Assembly: GCA_011037195.1 (NCBI GenBank)
Contig: JAAEAF010000225.1
Span: 248,001-312,000 of the forward strand
From: Triatoma infestans
Taxonomy: Eukaryota > Arthropoda > Insecta > Hemiptera > Reduviidae
DNA length: 64,000 nucleotides
Reading direction: 5' to 3'
Positions 10,745 through 20,985 of the stretch are shown piece by piece; positions within the stretch are counted from its first letter, which is position 1, and each line of letters opens with the position of its first letter. The notes beneath the pieces were generated by a model. The model made no database searches, was not told where the DNA came from, and saw only the letters and a program-made list of their open reading frames with translations. A program made the position numbers and the translations under genes.

Positions 10745-10998
10745 TAAACCTATGGCACAACAGCCCGTGAAAAGGCAAGAATTACCAGGCGGCGATTTAT
10801 ATTGGGAGGCGTATGGTAAACACACCGCGTTTTCCTCACCGTTTGGTTTCGGCCTTCGCTACCTAGGTGCACTATCAACTGTAGCTTCCCACTTTTTCTC
10901 ACGATGCTGGGTCAACACCGACTTTGCCCTCACGGGAATTGAACCCCGATATCTCGCACCAAAAGCGAGTGCGCTAGCCACTAGACCAACGCGTAGGC
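10745..10998 (-). mobile_element. SINE family 2, tRNA-headed
   Basis: The head on the minus strand (about 10998-10930) contains box A-like TAGTGGCTAGCGCACT, an anticodon-arm CTCGC / GCGAG around a TTTTGGT loop (UUG by position) and box B GGGTTCAATTCCC. Acceptor-stem pairing fails after three bases, so this is not a working tRNA. The body ends near 10750. A body-only relative is at 8558. Confidence 0.7.
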
Positions 10999-11034
10999 TG
11001 TATATGTTTAGTTGTCTTGAATGTTCTATTAATG

Positions 11035-11640
11035 GAAGAATCTAAACTTAATAAAGCCACTTTTTGGAGAAAAGTTTAAACCTCACCCCTCACCCAAAAC
11101 TCTCTAAAAAGAACTTTCTTGGAAAAATTGTCAGTAAAAGTGATAGGTCTCTGTATTTATAGTTAGTATAACAAATTTAATTAAATCCAGTTATGTTTTA
11201 ATGGGGAAAATCGCAGAAAATGTTCAGTAAATAGGCACTTCCGGGTCGTACGAGTTTTTTCAAATCAGAATTCTGGCAACATATTTAATTCTAATTAATA
11301 TAATTTAAATGAATGAATGGTATAATGAACTAAATTAGCACTTACACCACTGGTCCCCCAAAAACCGCCTTTGAATTTTCCAAGCGAAATGTTTCAAATA
11401 AAGGTTTTTAGCTCTTGAAATGTATAGGTGAAGAAAATCGTTGGAGTAGTCATTTTCGAGATAATCGCAGAAAAGTGAAAAATCCACTCTGTAAAGTGGT
11501 ACTTCCGGGCTGCAGGAATTTGGACCCCATACACACATAAAAACCACAAACCAAATTTTCTTTTTTGTGCTTAGTGGTCTCAAAAATCTTACATAGACTC
11601 AATTTCAAAATAATTCGACCCTCGCCAACAATAAACACAA
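11035..11640 (-). repeat. DR1 copy
   Basis: A reverse copy with CACTTCCGGG near 11229 and TACTTCCGGG near 11501, about 270 bp apart. The unit blocks TCGTTGGAG and ATCGCAGAAAA are present. The right end is degraded. A further DR1 end with TTTCCGGTTAAAACTTATTT and AGTAGGAGAAAGTAAAAA lies at about 12367-12425. Confidence 0.65.
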
Positions 11641-13561
11641 AAAAAAAATCTTACCAACATAAAGAATTGAATCATTCTTCGGATGAATCATAGCAATAAA
11701 AAGGAGAGGGAAATGAACAACAGTTCCAGGTAATGCACCCAAAACTAATCAGGTAAACACTTGCGTTTTTACGGTAGCTAACTTCTTCCCAAGTAACTGA
11801 ATGTGTGTCATATGCATATGTGCCGTCTATTCTGTATGGTATTGGAATCCATCAAAACACAAGTTTGAAAACAAAATACTAAAAGAAGGAACTTTTTTTT
11901 AATCATTCATGCAAATAACTTCACGTATTTGTAGCTTAACCAAACCATTTTTACTTGAACTAATAACATAGAATTTCTTGAAAGTTTTTAAACATTACAC
12001 ATAGACAAAAAAAAATTGAGGTTCCGTAAACACTTGTAAATCCAACTTACTAACAGTAAAAGAATCTTTGATCTGAAACACTTCCGACTATCTCAAAAAA
12101 ATTTGTCACCTTAAGACTGGAATTTGTAATAAATGTTCAGTTGCCTTACTCATTAATAATAAAAGATTCTGAAATAACACTTTAGTAATAAAAACAATTG
12201 TTGGAGCACCGACAATTATTAACTTTTTCCAAGAAAAACTGTTTTGAAAATAAAAATAATAGACTTAAATCGTAAATTTAAAGAAAACCACTGCAGCCAT
12301 TTTTTTTGACAAAAACGCGTAAAAAATGCGTTCGCAGAGAAACCTAAAAACATGTAAGATTTGTATTTCCGGTTAAAACTTATTTCGAAACATTTTGTGC
12401 AGAAAAGTAGGAGAAAGTAAAAAAAGAAATCATTCAGTCAATATTTCCGATGTCAATATTTTATCTATAGAATTTCAATTATTTTACACTTAATTATAAC
12501 AATTACAAATAATTATAATAAAGCAATAATAGTATTAAAAGAAACATATGTTTAATAAATCCAAATTAAAAATAATCATAAATTTTAACGAAGATGTTAA
12601 AAGTGTAGCTAAAGTGTGTTATACACTGTTGTTATCCTTGTAACACAAATGAAACCTCACACCGTGTCTATTGCTGTAGAATTTTTTACACCTAAACATT
12701 CCAATGTGTTTTTGTGCCTATTATTCTTATAAGAAAAGAAATAGTTTTTTTTTAAGTATTAAAAATAAATAACTTACTCATATCAAACAGCTGTTTGGTA
12801 TTTCCACAAGTATCGTGAAGTAAAAATCACAAGATTCAGGATTTTAAAGATTATAAAAAAATATGAACGAAGTTACACAAATTTATTTGCGACAGTAACA
12901 AACAGAAAGGTATTCTAACAGAGACTGGTTTAGTTTGCCACTATGGGTCATACAGATACAGTGATGTGACGTAGCGGTAGCAACTGTGGAGGGGCATATA
13001 ACTGCCCATATTACGGGCCCCCCTCCTCCCACAAACTCTTGAAACTTTTTATTTAAAAACAAATCCTTCAACAGGTAAGAACTGTGATTTCTCAGTGTTA
13101 TGGTCGCACTATTTTTATAATAGAGTTGAATTTATGACATTTACAAAACTTTCTTAACTAGAGTTTGAAGTGATAATACTTTATTTGTGTTTTTCTCATT
13201 GGAGAAAATAATAAATTTGGTGTAAAACACTCTAATAATGATTTTCTTTTACTGCAGTTAATAAAATTGGAAAATGTTAATTAATCTTCAAATGTTTTAA
13301 GTTTCCCTAACATAATATAGAGTTGGTAGAAGAGACAAGTAGGTGCCTACCTATGACAAGTAGTAAGCTAGTAGTTAGAACCTCTAAGATCAATTGTTTC
13401 AAATAGTACCAAGTGTTTCGTGATATACCTGGTAACTTTCCCAAGTTAAAGAATATCGTTCTTGCCATTTTAGAAAAAATTCCCCACGCCACCCCAAAAA
13501 AACTCAAAAACCTATTTAGTAAAATTGCCATTCGCATAAATGATAATAGTGGTTGTGGTGG
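11641..13561. other. Intergenic, nothing recognised apart from a DR1 end
   Basis: Apart from the DR1 end near 12330-12440, this AT-rich stretch has no supported gene. The short frames at 12883-13071 and 13307-13537 show no family motif. Confidence 0.45.
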
Positions 13562-13620
13562 TTGGTTCCGCAGAGCTGGAAAGCATCAGAGCATTTTCCG
13601 TGGTAGCCTGCTTCATTTTG

Positions 13621-13664
13621 TGGTCATCGACCGGTTTCGGGCGTTCGCCCATCTTCAGGATGCG
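13621..13664 (-). ncRNA. Hammerhead ribozyme-like motif with all three stems
   Basis: On the minus strand CUGAAGA begins at 13658. A U follows, then stem II GGGC-GAAC-GCCC (13650-13639), then GAAA (13638-13635), and CCGGU completes a self-complementary ACCGGU. C at 13629 would be the cleavage-site base. Stem I pairs CAUC (13662-13659) with GAUG (13628-13625). The motif thus satisfies the hammerhead core and stem I exactly. Stem III is only two base pairs in a monomer, or six in a dimer through ACCGGU. One unpaired base lies between A9 and stem II. Activity is unproven. Confidence 0.5.
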
Positions 13665-13776
13665 TTTGTCAGACAGTGCGATAACACAGATTTGCTCTGT
13701 GAGTTTATAAACTGTATGACAGTATAAACTGAATTTGCTCTGTGCAAGTCTGTGTTATAACACTGTCTGACAAACG

Positions 13777-13820
13777 CATCCTGAAGATGGGCGAGCGCCC
13801 GAATCCGGTCGGTGACCACA
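13777..13820 (+). ncRNA. Decayed hammerhead-like motif, second arm
   Basis: The same motif as at 13621-13664, on the opposite arm. CUGAAGA is at 13781, stem II is GGGC-GAGC-GCCC, then GAAU replaces GAAA, then CCGGUC. The A-to-U change at core position 15.1 should disable it. Stem I (CAUC with GGUG) can still form with one G-U pair. Confidence 0.35.
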
Positions 13821-13860
13821 AAATGAAGCAGGCTACCACGGAAAATGTCTCTTATGTTTC

Positions 13861-14139
13861 TAATAATTTATCTTAATATTGTAAATGTGATAAAATAATA
13901 CATAATACTGGAAGTAATACTTCAGCGGAAAGCTTAACTTTAGTACTCTCCCAATGATCATCGTGCTGCCAAGTTGTCTGAAAAATGTCTACCATAATAC
14001 TGGCGAAAAAGACTGTGTGAGCTAGAATCTGTCTATTGAGTAACCTGAGGCCCAAATAGTTTACTTATAAAATTCCGTCTGCCTCTTGGTACAGGTATCA
14101 CTGTAAGTATTGTAAAATCAAATTCTCTTACATATTACT
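13861..14139. other. Intergenic, nothing recognised
   Basis: No supported feature lies between the foldback element and the next DR1 copy. Confidence 0.4.
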
Positions 14140-15086
14140 TACTCTTACAGCTGTAAGAAGTTTACCGTTCGTGTTAGAGTTTTCTCCGAAAATTACGTAT
14201 GATGTCTGGAGGTCCTCTGATTCCGAAAAAATTGAATCTGTGACCAGCTTAACTCAAAAACGGAAAAAATCAAACTAAACTTCATATTTGAAGTTTATTA
14301 GCGTTATCAATTAGGGCCTTGCACTGGTAGATTCGATCAAAATCTCGAAACCGGAAATTCTAGTTTACTGAATGGATTTCCCATTTTGTTTAAACTGTGT
14401 ATCTATCTATGAAACATTTTCCTGAGAAATTTGATTTAGGGAGCATTTCGTAGTGTCATTTCGGAAAACAATATGGCTGGGCTAGCTCAATGGGTGAAGC
14501 TATTGTACGGCAAATAGAGAAAACAAAACTAAACCCACCTGATTAATAAAGAAGTTGTACTAAAAATTCTGGTAATGATATATTTCTGACTTCCGTCGGT
14601 AAATAGTGCATTATAAAAAGTAAAGATTTTGTCTGAATTCTGCTTTTAATTTTTAAAATGGAAAAATGAGAACTGCAAAAAATATAAATTAACTTTTACT
14701 TATCTATTATTTCACTCTTGAGAGGCGGCAAAAAAAATTCTTTCTTTAGGCCTAAATTACTCTTGAGATGTGGTTCCACCTAATTCATTTTTTTTTTTAG
14801 TTTTCTATGATTCTGTTGCTAAAACACGCGTCTTAATCTTGGTATACTAACTACATGTTTATCGACCTATCGACCTACATGTTTATCGACCTGTCGATTA
14901 TATTCGAAACTTTTATTACCCAAGAAAATTGATTTTATGGCGGCGGCTCTTGGGGAGCTGGGAAATCCACAAAATCGTCATTTTTTTATTGTACTTGTAG
15001 ATTCCCACGTCGCAGGAAACTAAACTTTGAGTGAAATTCCAGGATTTAATAAAATTTGTCAATAACTATGTAATTGCAATAAGAGG
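14140..15086 (+). repeat. DR1 copy, degraded, interrupted at its end by a SINE
   Basis: The palindromic end CTTACTCTTACAGCTGTAAGAAG lies near 14148. A GGAGGTCCTCTGATTCC block follows, then unit text. The last part (GTCAATAACTATGTAATTGC, AATAAGAGGAAGTTAGG) reaches 15086, where SINE family 1 begins. A small direct repeat of CTACATGTTTATCGACCT lies at about 14851-14893. Confidence 0.5.
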
Positions 15087-15300
15087 AAGTTAGGGAAGGG
15101 AATAGCTAAGTGATTAGCGTACTGGGCTCCCACGCGGAGGACCCGGGTTCGAGTCCAGCTGTGCTGCTCTTAGATTTATCGTTCACTGTCCGGTTTGTAG
15201 TGAACGATGTTGTCTGTAACGAAAGAACACTATCCAGAGGCTGGAATGTACTGAAAAGGTTCCGGGTGCCAATGACCATAGATGTTGACGCCCCTTAAAT
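15087..15300 (+). mobile_element. tRNA-derived SINE, family 1
   Basis: The plus-strand head is AGGGAAGGGAATAGCTAAGT, with box B GGGTTCGAGTCC near 15146. The body has the family's CACTGTCCGG motif, and the 3' end is GTTGACGCCCCTTAAA. It is the same family as the copies at 8254, 16712, 26108 and 41662. It sits in the outer end of a DR1 copy. Confidence 0.85.
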
Positions 15301-15607
15301 TTCAAATCATATTTTATTCTGGATATTTATCTTAATTCACTCTAGAACCTGCCAGGTCTTTGTCTGGGCTAGAAGTTGTTGTAAATTATATTAAAGATGA
15401 GACCTATCGCAAAATATGGATGGCATGCTATAACATGATTTACTAAAAACAAAAAACAAAACTATATATCACCAAGCGATATCCCTCGGGAATTAGAAAT
15501 GTGATTTTGGTTTCAATCACGCTATATCGGTTCTTCTATTATCTCAGTTAACGCCCCCTAGTTGTTAAAGGCAAAACATTTTTAAATTAATTTTTAGCAG
15601 TTGTTTT
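15301..15607. other. Intergenic, nothing recognised
   Basis: No gene or element is recognised. Confidence 0.4.
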
Positions 15608-15800
15608 GAGAGAGTGAAAAAAAAATCTGGTGTGAAACACTCATACGACTTTCTCTCACTACAACTTACATAGTTATCATTTTGACTAATTCACTTTACA
15701 TATAATTCTTACTAGGTGTTTAGTTGCCTTCAATTTACATGAATGGGAGACTCTCAACTTTAGACGGGTTTTAGAGGAAAGCATTACCTCTCTTCCTCCT
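15608..15800 (-). repeat. DR1 outer end
   Basis: A clear outer terminus: AAAAAAATCTGGTGTGAAAC, ACTCATACGACTTTCTCTC, then the TACATAGTTATCATTTTGAC block. The inner units are lost; the RTE-like remnant begins shortly after. Confidence 0.65.
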
Positions 15801-15879
15801 TGCCAACAGATGCTATTATGGACAGCACAGCTAACACAAAAGTCGAAGTTAAAATAGATCCTCAAGGACCATCATCTAA

Positions 15880-16342
15880 AACACTTGTACGCCCGGTCCT
15901 AACTGCCTCAGAATGTTGGACATTAAGAAAGTCGAATGAGATCACCCTTTGTTATTCAAGAATAATCATTGAAAAATTTATGGAGCCATATTAGATGGTC
16001 AGGCATGGAGGAGTCGGACAAAAATGACGAACTGAAGGCTATGTATAAAGCGGCAGACATAGTGAGCCTCATCGAATTGGGTAGGCTGCGTTGGAGTGGT
16101 CATATTGCTAGGATGGACTCTAGCCAAGCTCCACGTAGCATGTTAGATGAATGTGTTTATGCAGCACGCAGGAAAGGAAGGGCGAAATTGCGTTGGTTGG
16201 GTGGCGTCAATGAGGATTTACGAACCCTGCTTGGAGAACGTAGCTTGAGAATGGCAATGCAAGATAGGCACGAAGGCGAAGATTGTAGGCTGAGGCCAAG
16301 ACCCACGCAAGCGGGTTGTAGCGCCAATTAAAAAAAAAAAAA
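15880..16342 (+). mobile_element. RTE-like LINE remnant, 3' end
   Basis: A degenerate 3' piece of the RTE-like family. TLVRPVLTASECWTLRKS resembles the post-palm segment and is followed by a frameshift. The C-terminal tail in 15969-16331 then carries GRLRWSGHIARMDS and RAKLRWLGGVNEDLRTL. It ends in GCGCCAATT and an A run at 16328-16342. No catalytic part remains. The same family is at 23741 and 45815. Confidence 0.75.
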
Positions 16343-16711
16343 GAACCTCCCCTCCCACCAAAAACCTGTTAAATGAATTTTCTCGAAAAAAGTTTCATAC
16401 AATAGTGATAGGTCTCTGTATAGTTAGTATACCAAATTCAATGAAACACCGTTTTTATAGAGAAAATGGCAGAAAATTGAAAAAACTGTTTAGCTAAAAA
16501 CGCACTTCCGGTCATTTCCGGGATTCTCTTCAAACTCGGGATTTTGGTAATGTATTTAATTTGGTAATATATTATATGACTGATTGAATCGTACAGGAAA
16601 TTGAAACAGAATTTTAGAGAAAAGCATAGCCCGCAGCACTCACAGCCCTCATCAAAATATTCCCGAAGAAATGTCTGAAATAAAAATTGTAGTACTCTAT
16701 ATGGCTTGTTC

Positions 16712-16890
16712 AAGGGAAGGGATTAACTCAGAGGTGGCGACGCTAGACCAGCAACGCGGAGGTCCTGGGTTCGGGTCCAACAGTGCTGCCCTTAGATATT
16801 CTTTTCCTAGGAGCCTCTAAAGCTCACTGCCCCTGAGAAGGATCCGGGGAGGAGGGCACAATAGATCTTCCAGCGCCGTGCAATATCCCC
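16712..16890 (+). mobile_element. tRNA-derived SINE, family 1, diverged
   Basis: The head AAGGGAAGGGATTAACTCAG is followed by box B GGGTTCGGGTCC near 16768. The body AGGAGCCTCTAAAGCTCACTG matches the family. It is shorter and more diverged than the other copies. Confidence 0.7.
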
Positions 16891-16997
16891 TATAACAATC
16901 TATGTGTAGTTGATATATTAATTTTAAAGAAAATCGTTGTAGCCGATTCGAGAAAATCTCGAAAAAAAAAATTGAAACAACATTTAGTGAAGTGGTA

Positions 16998-19900
16998 ATA
17001 AAGTAGATAACATTGAATTTCTGAATTATGTGAGCTCATTTGAAATCTTTTTGCTGTTTGAGACGTTTTTGTCTGAGAATGATTTAGGCTTAATTACAAA
17101 AAGTTTTCCAGACTTTGATATTGATTTTATACCTGCTGAAAAAACAAAAAAAATGGGTAGAGCGAGAGGTGCAAATGTGTATGGAATTAAAAAATCTAAA
17201 ATTATAACGAAAGCAGCTCAGTTTGTTGAGATATCCGGTGTCCATCTAATTCGGTTAAATCTGCTTAATAAAATGATACACATTCTGCCAATATATCTTA
17301 ACTGTAACAGCTGGAATCAGGATTTTGAGAAGTTGTATACATTTATTTACGATTTTCAGCACTTTTCTTTTTTATTAATGGGCGACTTTAACGCAACAAT
17401 TGGGAATTCACAAAATTTATCTTCGAAAATATTTTTAGATGGAAGGGATGTTATATTCACCAAAAGAGATACAAAAGATTCAGTGATAAATGTTAACGGG
17501 CAAAGATTGTTAGAATTATTTCACGACTTTGATTTGTTGGTGTTAAATGGTAGAACCTTAGATGATATTAAGGGCGAATTTACCTATATTAGTACAGTAG
17601 GGTGTTCTGTTATTGATCTTTGCTCAATTTCAACGGATATTGCTTCGGTAGTAAATAGTTTTAAGGTTGATTCCCAGGTACACTCGGATCACATGCCTGT
17701 TCTTGTAAATTGTGCGAAGCGTCTCTAAGGTGTGAGAATGTCCTTCCATTACTTCCTAAATTTAATTGGAAAATTCAAAATAAAGAGAGTTATCAAAAGA
17801 AGTTACGGAGAAATACTGAAATTTGTAAAACTAATTTTAATGTTTTTAAGTTAGGTCACATTTATGATTTAATAAGGGATTCCGCCGTTATGGAAAAATT
17901 AACTAATGTAGGGAACTGAAAGAGGCGGAAAAATAAAAAATGATATGATAACGAGTGTAAAAAATTGCGAAATTTATCCTTTAAACGTCTAAAAATATTC
18001 AGAAAAACAAATAGTGAAGAAAGTAAGGTCTTATTTAAAAAATATAAAATGATTATAAAGAGATTTGGCTTAAGGAAAAAAGAGCTTATTATGTGAACTT
18101 AGCAAATCAATTTAAATTTATTAATGATACTAAAAGTTTTTGGAATTTGGTAAATAATTTTAAAAATAAGAGTTCCACGATTGGAGGGGATATACAAATG
18201 ACTGAGTGGGTTGATCACTTCAGTACCCTGTATAATCCGCCTTTACTCCGCACGTTTTTTCTTACGCACCACCATTTATTGAAAATGAATTTTTGTATAA
18301 ATCTTTCACTTTATCCGAATTGAAAACTGTTCTGAATAATTCAAAAAATAATAAAGCGCCGGGTATTGATAAAATTCCTTATGAATTCTACAAATTTGCT
18401 TCAGAAAATTTTTACGAAATTCTTTTAGACTTTTATAACAATATTTTCGAAGTTGGGCATGTGCCGCATGATTTTAAAAGATCAATTATATTCCCACTTC
18501 ATAAAAGCGGAAATATAAATACTGTTTCAAATTATAGGGGTAATAGGGGTATAGCATTCGAAAATACTGTGGGAAAAATTTTTTCAGGTTTGCTTTTACG
18601 CCGATTGCCATACTGGGTAGAGCAACATAGCATTTTGAAGGAATTTCAAGCAGGTTTCCGGCATGGATATTCCACTATAGACCATATTTTCACCCTTTCT
18701 AGTATAATCAATCTAAAATTGGCTCAGAAAAGACAAAAGTCTATATTTTTTTTGTAGATCTGTCTATGGCGTTTGATCGGATAGACAGGTACTCTGAAAA
18801 ATGGTTTTTTGGTGCAGAAAATATAGATATTGTGAATTCCTATAAGTATCTTGGCATTAATATGACTCCGCAACTTAGTTTAGGTAAACATTTAGACAAC
18901 AGATTATTAAAAGCAAAAATAGGGCTAAATTCTGTTTGGAAGTTTTTTATAGCTAATAATGAAATTCCCTTTACAGCAAAAATGGAAATGTTTTATGCTG
19001 TCGGTCGGGCGATTATGTGCTACGGGGCGCAAGTATGGGGGGGTAAATCGTATAAACAAGTGGAGCAGCTGCTGACTTTTTTTATTAAAAAACTATTAAG
19101 ATTGCCGCGTAATACCCCAAACTATATTATTAACTTGGGACGAAAGTAGCCCCGATGTTTGTGTACACCTTACAGCTGCACCACAATTATTTGATTAAAG
19201 TTTTAGAAATGCCTAATACTAGATATCCGAAGATATTAGCAATGGAGGCTATAAAAAGAAAAGCTTACTGGTATAAAGACTTATGCAGTCTCAATAACGA
19301 ACACGGTGCAATAGTCAATGTTAATTGTGACAATATCGACAACTGGAAAAGTGAATCAAGCAGAGACCAAATATGTAATAGACACAAAGTTCAGTGTATA
19401 AGTAGGGCTCAAAACTTGCAATCTACTGTTATATACAAGAAGCTTAATTATAATTTAGATTCTAATGTGGCATATTTTAACGATAATATTAGTTGGATCA
19501 TTAAGCTAAGAGAGGATTTACTTAATTTGAATTATAAAAGATATAACTATGATTTAACCACACAGCAGTGTACTTTATGTAATATGAAAGAATTAGAAAA
19601 TGTAATACATTTCATTGCTCGCTGTCCGGTATACAAGGAACCTAGATTAAAATATTTCAAAAATAGTTGTATTTCAGAAGAAAATTTAATACTATATTTA
19701 AATGGAAAATGCTGGAATATTTTACTGAAATATTGTAATGCAGCAGCGGTACCTCAGAAATATAAATATTGATAATTCACAAAGTTAGATTCATTTTTAT
19801 TTAATTTTGTAAAGTAATAGTTGTTTTTGTTATTATTTATATTTTGCATCTACTTTTGTTTATTATGGAAATATGTCTTTCTTTCTTTTTAATATAAATA

Positions 19901-20106
19901 TGTATGTTTGTTTGTATAAGATACAACAATCTCCGCGGATGGTCCTTGACCTTGCGTACGTCTTTTATTTGGATATTGTAATAAATTTATATAAGATGTA
20001 TTTTTAGTTTCTTTTTTAAAATATTTAATTAATTGTATATTTTATTTATTTTGAAATGTGTATTTATTTTTAAAATTTGAATAAAAGACTTTACCTACCT
20101 ACCTAA
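16998..20106 (+). mobile_element. APE-type LINE, internally deleted, flanked by 10-bp target duplication
   Basis: The first frame (17030-17728) carries the endonuclease, with MGDFNA near 17379 and SDHMPV near 17684. A broken linker follows. RT fingers (18293-18757) carry KAPGIDKIPYEF, NYRG and EFQAGFRHGYSTIDH. A T-run frameshift leads into VDLSMAFDRID. The sequence then jumps to SYKYLGINMT (18766-19149), so the YADD segment is deleted. The last frame (19155-19772) has a CTLC...H...C zinc-finger-like motif. The tail is TACCTACCTACC. TGAAGTGGTA occurs at 16988-16997 and 20107-20116 as a target-site duplication. It cannot be autonomous. A relative is at 61480-63950. Confidence 0.88.
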
Positions 20107-20683
20107 TGAAGTGGTACATCCGATTGAGCAATTTTGACCAAAACATTATTGTCAGGTTCCCTGGCGGAAGTTAAGGTAAATATCAAGTTAGAACATTTTA
20201 CGATTTTCGCTTTTTGAGTTATGCTGAGATTAATGTCTAAAAACCACTTTTTGGACCCGGGAGACCTCAAATCATAAATTTCCGGTGAAAATTTGATATG
20301 TTAGCAATACTTCCTGTTACTAGGAGTAAGAGAAAGTAACAAGGAAGTTATGGATTCCAAATTTTTAGTTTTAAACCCAAGTTATTTTTTTCGTCAGGAT
20401 GTGTTGATGAGCAATGTAAGAGCGCAGACTAGCATGATGCAAAGTAAGAGCACATCCTCAATAAATGCCTCAGTTTTTGTTACTATTAATCCATAAAAAG
20501 TTTTCTTTAAACTTGAAATTCTTAGCTGCTTTCATTAGGCACAAACGTTACAGGTACCGTACATACCACTTCAATTTGAAGCCTAAGTCAATTTGAAGCT
20601 CTGCAGAGCTCCCTATAAATAATTTTTATCGAAAAGTTTTCAAGTAAATGTGATAGATGTGTACAGGTAAAACAATTTTAAAG

Positions 20684-20790
20684 AATCAGAGGTTATTTTC
20701 CGTGATAGCCGGCTTCATTCCGTGATCAGCGACCGGTTTCGGGCGTTCGCCCATCATCAAGATGTCTTGATAAAACGTGCGAAGTAATTG
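20684..20790 (-). repeat. Single arm of the 13.6-kb foldback family
   Basis: The text from ATTTTCCGTGATAGCC through ACCGGTTTCGGGCGTTCGCC matches one arm of the element at 13562-13860. The hammerhead-like core on the minus strand reads UUGAUGA instead of CUGAUGA; stem II GGGC-GAAC-GCCC and GAAACCGGUC are intact. The C3-to-U change predicts an inactive core. Confidence 0.65.
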
Positions 20791-20875
20791 AAACATGTAT
20801 TTCTGATGGAAACTCAATTTCGAACATTTCCATCTGCAGGGGGGGGAACAAACAGACGTACAGAAATATTTCTTT

Positions 20876-20881
20876 TTTATT
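20876..20881 (-). terminator. Candidate poly(A) signal of the carboxylesterase
   Basis: AATAAA on the minus strand lies 105 bases past the stop codon at 20986, inside an AT-rich 3' flank. Confidence 0.45.
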
Positions 20882-20985
20882 AATCTAAATATAAATACTA
20901 TTAAAAAAAAACAATCATTATTATTATGTTACCACAGACTGTGATAAAATAAAAATCAGCTGTAAGACAACCAGAAATTAAGAAA

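Larger units (their letters stand above)
13562..13860. repeat. Foldback element with two hammerhead-like cores
   Basis: The inverted arms are 13593-13690 and 13749-13846, about 98 bases each and nearly perfect, with a 58-bp centre. The left flank GGTTCCGCAGAG through AAAGCATCAGAG is shared with the copy at 38060. Each arm carries the motif block around GGGCGTTCGCCC. There is no coding capacity. Related copies are at 20684-20790 (one arm) and 38060-38310. Confidence 0.85.
16345..20345 (-). repeat. DR1 copy split by a SINE and a LINE
   Basis: Reverse-orientation DR1 text runs 16345-16711, resumes at about 16890-16997 and continues at 20107-20345. It ends in TTACTAGGAGTAAGAGAAAG. CACTTCCGGT is at 16503-16512. 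The pieces fit together once SINE family 1 (16712-16890) and a LINE (16998-20106) are removed, so DR1 is the oldest layer. Confidence 0.75.

Noticed and set aside
10930..10998. tRNA-Gln-like gene on the minus strand
   Set aside because: The anticodon arm and box B are good but the acceptor stem pairs for only three bases, and the body continues as a SINE with a relative at 8558.
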